This document shows positions 59,805-64,000 of a stretch of 64,000 nt of DNA, one piece after another (positions within the stretch are counted from its first letter, which is position 1; each line of letters begins with the position of its first letter). Position numbers and translations under genes: made by a program. Under the pieces are notes generated by a model. The model had not been told where the DNA came from. It saw only the letters and a list, made by a program, of their open reading frames with translations, and did no database searches. The DNA lies in assembly GCA_017511805.1 (NCBI GenBank), contig JAFWJA010000015.1:67098-131097 (forward strand), given 5' to 3'. Source of the stretch: Bacilli bacterium. GTDB taxonomy: Bacteria; Bacillota_I; Bacilli_A; RF39; UBA660.

Positions 59805-60248
59805 ATGAAGAAGGGAAGATTTTTAGTTTTAGCTTTACTTGCAGTTGTTATGTTTGGTGTAGTAGGATGTGGATCATCTAGTGGTGGTTCTAAGACTGTT
59901 ACATGTACTATGACTTCAGCAGGAACTGATTTAGAAATGAATGTTCATTTTGATGGAAATAAAGTAGCATCAATGGATATGAATGCTGGAATGGATTTAA
60001 GTAATTATTCTGATTCTCAAATTAAGATTTTAGAAAATCAAGATTTCTGTTCATCAATTAAGAATTATATGTATTCTTATAAAGAAGCATTTACTAATTG
60101 TAAACAAAATATAAGTAATAAACAATTAAAAATAACTGCTGATTTAGATATTGATAAAATAGTAAAGAGCGAAATGGACAAAATGGCAACACCTGAAGAT
60201 GCTAAAAAAGGTTTAGAAGCAGCAGGATATTCTTGTACAATTAAATAA
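59805..60248 (+). CDS. Small lipoprotein, 147 aa
   Basis: Signal peptide and lipobox VVGC (Cys at about residue 22), a Gly/Ser linker, then a domain with four Cys (CTMTSAG, CSSIK, TNCKQ, YSCTIK) that could form disulfides. The layout resembles DUF1307-type lipoproteins of Firmicutes, but this is a pattern-level guess. AAGGAGG stands before the ATG. Confidence 0.75.
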   Translation: MKKGRFLVLALLAVVMFGVVGCGSSSGGSKTVTCTMTSAGTDLEMNVHFDGNKVASMDMNAGMDLSNYSDSQIKILENQDFCSSIKNYMYSYKEAFTNCKQNISNKQLKITADLDIDKIVKSEMDKMATPEDAKKGLEAAGYSCTIK

Positions 60249-60251
60249 TTT

Positions 60252-60287
60252 AAATGTCAACTAAAAAGGTTGACATTTATTTTTTTA
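60252..60287 (+). terminator. Terminator after the 147-aa lipoprotein
   Basis: AAATGTCAAC (60252-60261) pairs with GTTGACATTT (60269-60278), then T run. Confidence 0.88.
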
Positions 60288-60324
60288 TGTTGTAATATAG
60301 TATATGTTTGAAGGAGGAATAAAC

Positions 60325-60597
60325 ATGGCTGTTAAAATTAGATTAAAGAGAATGGGTGCTAAAAAGAGACCATTTTATAGAGTTGTAGCTGCTGATTCAA
60401 GAAGTCCTAGAGATGGAAAATTTATTGAAAATTTAGGAACTTATGATCCAATCGCAGGTAAAATTGATATTAAAGAAGAAGAAACAATGAAATGGCTTTC
60501 AACTGGTGCTATTCCTACAGATACTGCTAGAAATATTCTATCTAAAGCTGGTATTATGACTAAATTTGCTGAATCTAAAGCAAAGAAAGGGAATTAA
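60325..60597 (+). CDS. rpsP: 30S ribosomal protein S16
   Basis: In the 90-aa protein the family start [20 protein letters not shown] is followed by [20 protein letters not shown] and a [11 protein letters not shown] segment. GAAGGAGGAAT stands before the ATG at 60325; an in-frame ATG at 60304 lacks a good ribosome binding site. khpA starts two bases after it. Confidence 0.96.
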   Translation: MAVKIRLKRMGAKKRPFYRVVAADSRSPRDGKFIENLGTYDPIAGKIDIKEEETMKWLSTGAIPTDTARNILSKAGIMTKFAESKAKKGN

Positions 60598-60599
60598 TT

Positions 60600-60845
60600 A
60601 TGTCTTTAGTGGAATTAACTGAAATGATTGTTAAATCATTAGTAAAAGATGCAGATTCTGTAAGTGTTAAAGAATTTGAAACTGAAGAAAATGAAATATC
60701 TATAGAAGTAGTTGTTAGTGAAGAAGAAGCTGGTGCTTTAATTGGAAAGAATGGTAAGACTATTAATTCAATTAGAACAATTCTTCAAGCTAGCTCTTAC
60801 TTAAAAGATAATAAAAGAGTAAAGATAAACATTACATCAATTTAA
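60600..60845 (+). CDS. khpA: KH-domain RNA-binding protein KhpA
   Basis: An 81-aa single KH domain with the GxxG loop (LIGKNGKTINSIR), usually paired with KhpB/Jag in control of cell elongation and RNA binding in Firmicutes. The rpsP-khpA neighbourhood is typical; the usual rimM, trmD and rplS do not follow. AAAGGG in the end of rpsP serves as the ribosome binding site. Confidence 0.93.
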   Translation: MSLVELTEMIVKSLVKDADSVSVKEFETEENEISIEVVVSEEEAGALIGKNGKTINSIRTILQASSYLKDNKRVKINITSI

Positions 60846-60911
60846 TGTTTATATTTGCTTTTTTTTTTGATTTATGCTATTATATAGAGCTAATTCAAGG
60901 GGTGTTTTTTC

Positions 60912-61757
60912 ATGAATAAAAAGAAATTATGGAAATTCTGTATATTTGTGCCTTTTGCATTAGCTTTAGGAGCATTATTTCTATATCTAAGATATTATTT
61001 TGAATTAAAATCTAAAACTGGAACTAAGGTAACAGATGTATTAGAAGCTTCATTAGTAAGATATAGAAATATAGGAATTTTTTGTTTAGCAGTTGGTGTA
61101 TTCTTATTATTTATTAAAACTTTAATAGATTACTTTAAGATTGATAAAGAAACTACTGTTCAAACAGAAAGAGTTAATGTACTTGATAGAATTGCTAGTA
61201 AGAAAACTGAAAATACTAATAAGTATACATTTAGTGAAAATAACATAATTAGTGATTTATTATCAGGTAAAACTTTAAAAGCTATATTTATTAATGATAA
61301 AAAGATAGTAAAGAATGTTCAATTCAAGAGTTATGATTCTAAAAAGTCTATTATTGAATTTTATGATTTAGATGAAGTAAAAGAAGAAAAAACTGTTGTT
61401 ACTCCAGTAGTTGCGCCAGTTGTAGTTAAAGAAACAATCGCAGAACCAATAAAGAAGGAAGTTGTTGTTATAAACAATGAACCTGAATATGATTCTAGAT
61501 TATTTAAAAAATGTAAGAAATGTAATAAGGTAATTGCTAAAGATGCAGTTATGTGTGTACATTGTGGTACTGTATTAAAAGAAGAAAAAGTTAAGAAAGA
61601 ATCTACATTTAATCCAGTTAGATTTGCTCTTAATATGATAGTTATCTTATTATGTATTATATTAATCTTATTAATAATTACTAAGATTAATAATAGAGTA
61701 GATGATAATAAAAATAATATGAATATTTCATATCAAGAAAAAAGTATTAACATTTAG
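60912..61757 (+). CDS. Membrane protein with zinc ribbon, 281 aa
   Basis: Two N-terminal membrane helices (about residues 8-28 and 54-72), a cytoplasmic part with a Val/Pro/Lys-rich linker, a zinc ribbon KKCKKCNKVIAKDAVMCVHCG (Cys pairs 14 bases of codons apart, about residues 198-216) and a third helix near the end (about 237-258). No known family. A long mixed linker suggests a scaffold. AAGGGGTG stands before the ATG. It ends tail to tail with gatD, overlapping by 4 bases. Confidence 0.7.
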   Translation: MNKKKLWKFCIFVPFALALGALFLYLRYYFELKSKTGTKVTDVLEASLVRYRNIGIFCLAVGVFLLFIKTLIDYFKIDKETTVQTERVNVLDRIASKKTENTNKYTFSENNIISDLLSGKTLKAIFINDKKIVKNVQFKSYDSKKSIIEFYDLDEVKEEKTVVTPVVAPVVVKETIAEPIKKEVVVINNEPEYDSRLFKKCKKCNKVIAKDAVMCVHCGTVLKEEKVKKESTFNPVRFALNMIVILLCIILILLIITKINNRVDDNKNNMNISYQEKSINI

Positions 61758-61771
61758 TTAATACTTTTTTT
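61738..61771. terminator. Bidirectional terminator between the zinc-ribbon gene and gatD
   Basis: AAAAAAGTATTAA (61738-61750) pairs with TTAATACTTTTTT (61758-61770). Both stop codons of the convergent genes lie in the loop and stem. Confidence 0.88.
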
Positions 61772-62401
61772 ATCGTATGCTTTTTGATCTAAATCATAAT
61801 TAGTTTCTTTAAATTCAAAATCTTTATCTTTACTAGTAATTAATTCATTTACTAATTTATTACATAATTCAGGATTTCTAACTAGTATTGGTCCAATTAT
61901 ATATGTACCTATAAAATTATCTATTCTAATTATATCTTCATTATATGTAAGTATTTTACCTGGATGATTTTCAAAACCAATAATATTACTATTTACTATA
62001 TCAGTTTTTACTTTAACATCTTTAACAATTCTATCTTGATGCATAGCAACATAATCAAATACACCAAGTGCTTTTATTTTTTTATTTATTATTATATAGT
62101 TACCAAATAATTCTACAGAATTACCAGTACTTAATATATATTTCTTATTGTTAATATATTTTTCTAATTCTTTTTGATCTTTCTTTAAATCTTCAAGTGC
62201 TGTTAATATATTTTCTTCAGTACCTGAACCAATATATATAAAATCTATATTTTTAAAGTCTTTTTTATCTCCAATAGTTAAATATTTAACATCTACTTTA
62301 ATTCCTTGTTCTTTTAAATGATATACTAGTGTTTTTATATTACCAGAATCACCATATAAATTTAATAAATCATAATAAAGGTATCCAATTGTTATTTTCA
62401 T
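61754..62401 (-). CDS. gatD: GatD-like amidotransferase subunit, catalytic Cys and His replaced
   Basis: GatD normally frees ammonia from glutamine for MurT, which amidates lipid II. This 215-aa protein has the family shape: YGDSGNI, GFENHPG (142-148) and GTYIIGPILVRNPELC. But where GatD has CGGYQ (catalytic Cys) it has TGNSVELFG (Gly93), where it has TYLHGP (catalytic His) it has Ile169, and the usual GGGxDxEQ is GSGTEEN. Glutaminase activity is unlikely. It overlaps murT by 4 bases, the normal gene pair. Identification rests on context plus the GFENH and GTY..GP motifs. Confidence 0.85.
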   Translation of the reverse strand: MKITIGYLYYDLLNLYGDSGNIKTLVYHLKEQGIKVDVKYLTIGDKKDFKNIDFIYIGSGTEENILTALEDLKKDQKELEKYINNKKYILSTGNSVELFGNYIIINKKIKALGVFDYVAMHQDRIVKDVKVKTDIVNSNIIGFENHPGKILTYNEDIIRIDNFIGTYIIGPILVRNPELCNKLVNELITSKDKDFEFKETNYDLDQKAYDKKSIN

Positions 62402-63723
62402 TTTTGTACTTCCTCCTTTATTTTATTCTTAAATGGTTCAACATAATCAAAGTTAAGTATTGCATATACATTTCCTTTAGTTTCTTTTTCTATTACTTCT
62501 TTTATATTATCTAAATTATCTAGTACTATTATATCTTTTTCATCAATACCAGCATATTTTATTCTAGTTGCGATATCATATGCATCAGGTCCTGTACAAA
62601 CAACTTTATCAACATTAGATTCATTTAATAATTCAAAGTTTATATCATATAACCAAGATAAATCAAAGTGTTTATATCTTCTACTAATTTCTCTATGCCC
62701 TAAAACAATAGTTTTCTTTTCTTTATCCATTGCGGTATATATTAAATTTAAGTTATAAGTAGTATTATTTTCAGCTTTACAATTAAGTATAGTATAGTTT
62801 CTTTTATTAACACTAAATTCATCAAATATTTTATTATTAATCTTACTATTTTCTAATGCACTAATAATTATCTTACTATCTATTTTTAATATGTCACATA
62901 TTGAAAATGCTGCGAGAGTATTATATAGATTAAACAAAATATTATTATTTATATTTAACTTATATTCATCGTTAATAGTAACTATATTCTTATTATAATC
63001 TACATTAGTAATAGAGTACTTTATATCATCTCTTTTAAAATCACATTTAGTACATGAATATGAACCAACACTACCATAATGATAATAGTCATAATGTAAT
63101 TTAGTTTTACATTTAGGACAATATTCATAGTCTTTTATATCATTCATTAAATCATAACTATATTTAGTTTTATCTATTCCGTAATATGTAATATTACCTT
63201 TATGAATAAGACCAAATCTTCTTAAAATAGGGTCATCACCATTTACTACTAAATGAGTATTCTTACTAAGACCTTTTAATATTTCATTAAATACTATATC
63301 AAATGAACCTTGCCTTGGAGGTTGATCTCTAGTTATATTATTAACAAGTACATATTTAGGCTTAATATATTTAGTTACTATTTTTAAATATCTTTCATCT
63401 ACTTCAAGTACAAGTGCATCTTTTTTTAATTTCTTTCCTTTAACATTTCTTATTATTGCAGATGCAACACCATCAAGTAGGTTAGAACCTTCTACATTAG
63501 TACAAACTGTCATATTATTCTTTTCAAATATTTCTGTTATTAATTTAGTAGTAGATCCTTTTCCAGAAGAACCAGTAACCATAATAATGTTATCTGGATA
63601 TTTTATTTTTGTTAAGTATTTAGGACATAGTTTTAAAACAATTCTACCTGGTAAAGAACTACCATTTCTTTTAAATAGTTTTAGTGTTTTAATAACTGAT
63701 TTTCCTATAAAAGTTCCTATCAT
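62398..63723 (-). CDS. murT: Lipid II amidation ligase MurT
   Basis: Mur-ligase-family enzyme that activates the D-Glu carboxylate of lipid II for amidation. The 441-aa protein has ATP loop VTGSSGKGSTTKL, LEVDERYL, NNITRDQPPRQG, the inserted zinc ribbon (YCPKCKTKLHYDYYHYG ... YSCTKCDF) typical of MurT, HREISRRYKHFDLSWLYDINFE, and a DUF1727-type C-terminal domain with GTG.PDAYDIATR-like pattern. The DLSWLYDINFE region, which meets GatD in known complexes, is kept. GGTGAT stands before the ATG at 63723. The partner gatD overlaps it by 4 bases. Confidence 0.93.
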   Translation of the reverse strand: MIGTFIGKSVIKTLKLFKRNGSSLPGRIVLKLCPKYLTKIKYPDNIIMVTGSSGKGSTTKLITEIFEKNNMTVCTNVEGSNLLDGVASAIIRNVKGKKLKKDALVLEVDERYLKIVTKYIKPKYVLVNNITRDQPPRQGSFDIVFNEILKGLSKNTHLVVNGDDPILRRFGLIHKGNITYYGIDKTKYSYDLMNDIKDYEYCPKCKTKLHYDYYHYGSVGSYSCTKCDFKRDDIKYSITNVDYNKNIVTINDEYKLNINNNILFNLYNTLAAFSICDILKIDSKIIISALENSKINNKIFDEFSVNKRNYTILNCKAENNTTYNLNLIYTAMDKEKKTIVLGHREISRRYKHFDLSWLYDINFELLNESNVDKVVCTGPDAYDIATRIKYAGIDEKDIIVLDNLDNIKEVIEKETKGNVYAILNFDYVEPFKNKIKEEVQK

Positions 63724-63825
63724 GTATATCACCAATTTAATTATACTACAATATTAACTTATTTTAAAGTATTGTATTTTTTTATTCAATATAGTAAAAT
63801 AATATGCGTAAAAGGGTGATTAATT

Positions 63826-64000
63826 ATGGGAAGAGCGTATGAAGTAAGAAAGGCTGCTATTCAAAAGAATGGTGCAGCAAAAGCTAAAGTATATTCAAAT
63901 TTTGCGAAAGAAATATATATCGCAGCTAAATCAGGTGGAACTAGTTTGGAAGCTAATGATAAATTAAAACAATTAGTTGAAAAGGCTAAAAGAAACCAAG
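63826..64000 (+). CDS. YebC/PmpR-family protein, 5' part
   Basis: The visible 58 residues begin MGRAYEVRKAAIQKNGAAKA, with KVYSNFAKEIYIAAKSGG and LKQLVEKAKRNQ, matching the N-terminus of YebC-type proteins (GRAxEVRKA, the YebC-II subtype). These bind DNA or, as shown for YebC members, help ribosomes at proline stretches. AAAGGGTGAT stands before the ATG. The gene runs off the window. Confidence 0.9.
   Translation, partial: MGRAYEVRKAAIQKNGAAKAKVYSNFAKEIYIAAKSGGTSLEANDKLKQLVEKAKRNQ

Overview
The window is an AT-rich bacterial chromosome segment carrying about 64 protein genes, 3 tRNAs and 2 T-box riboswitches. Genes are dense: no stretch longer than 300 bases lacks a gene apart from the tRNA cluster. 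UGA is a stop codon (it ends mraZ, the 472-aa pyruvate kinase-like gene and the YhcG-like gene) and all Trp codons are UGG, so this is the standard bacterial code and not the Mycoplasma code. Gene content and order are those of Bacilli: lexA / small membrane gene / tkt / sirA-like / yneF, then dnaB-dnaI-thrS, and comEA-comEC. The genes are compact, and three sporulation-type genes are present (YjcZ-like, SirA-like, CotE). I infer a small-genome, spore-forming or formerly spore-forming lineage of Bacilli, probably uncultured; the species cannot be named from this sequence.

Layout. 1-1.6 kb: end of an unknown gene, a cold-shock-like protein and peptide deformylase. 1.7-5.7 kb: YjcZ-like protein, a SEDS glycosyltransferase, comEA and comEC (DNA uptake). 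5.7-7.3 kb: a small accessory patch with a frameshifted YhcG-type nuclease gene, a second frameshifted small gene and a membrane protein. 7.4-11.1 kb: the lexA locus with divergent LexA-controlled promoters, a 47-aa membrane protein (YneA/SosA position), transketolase, a SirA-like protein and YneF. 11.2-18.9 kb: TPR protein, primosome loaders DnaB and DnaI, a degenerate RNB-fold protein, T-box-controlled thrS and rpmB. 19-27 kb: DnaE, a divergent pyruvate kinase paralogue, unknown genes, cdsA, rseP and fmt. 28-33.6 kb: a short dcw cluster (mraZ-rsmH-ftsL-PBP) followed by the main pyruvate kinase. 33.6-46.9 kb: unknown genes, tmk, tRNA-Lys/Ile/Glu, a YbhN-type membrane protein, T-box-controlled pheST, an atypical kinase, polA and a lipoprotein. 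47-53 kb: surface-type proteins, including a 749-aa anchored protein with two sets of tandem repeats, plus a Xer recombinase and an Smr protein. 53-64 kb: priA, rpsB (with an extra C-terminal domain), tsf, frr, cotE, lipoproteins, rpsP-khpA, and the lipid II amidation pair gatD-murT in which GatD lacks its catalytic residues; a YebC gene runs off the right edge.

The most notable observations are: a LexA box that exactly fills the spacer of a consensus promoter driving a tiny membrane protein; two conserved enzymes whose catalytic residues are replaced (GatD and the RNB protein); ribosomal protein S2 with a charged linker and a Rho_N/SAP-like tail; an RNA hairpin that buries the comEA ribosome binding site; and the repeat-rich surface protein. 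All functions are read from sequence patterns and gene order; no database search was run.
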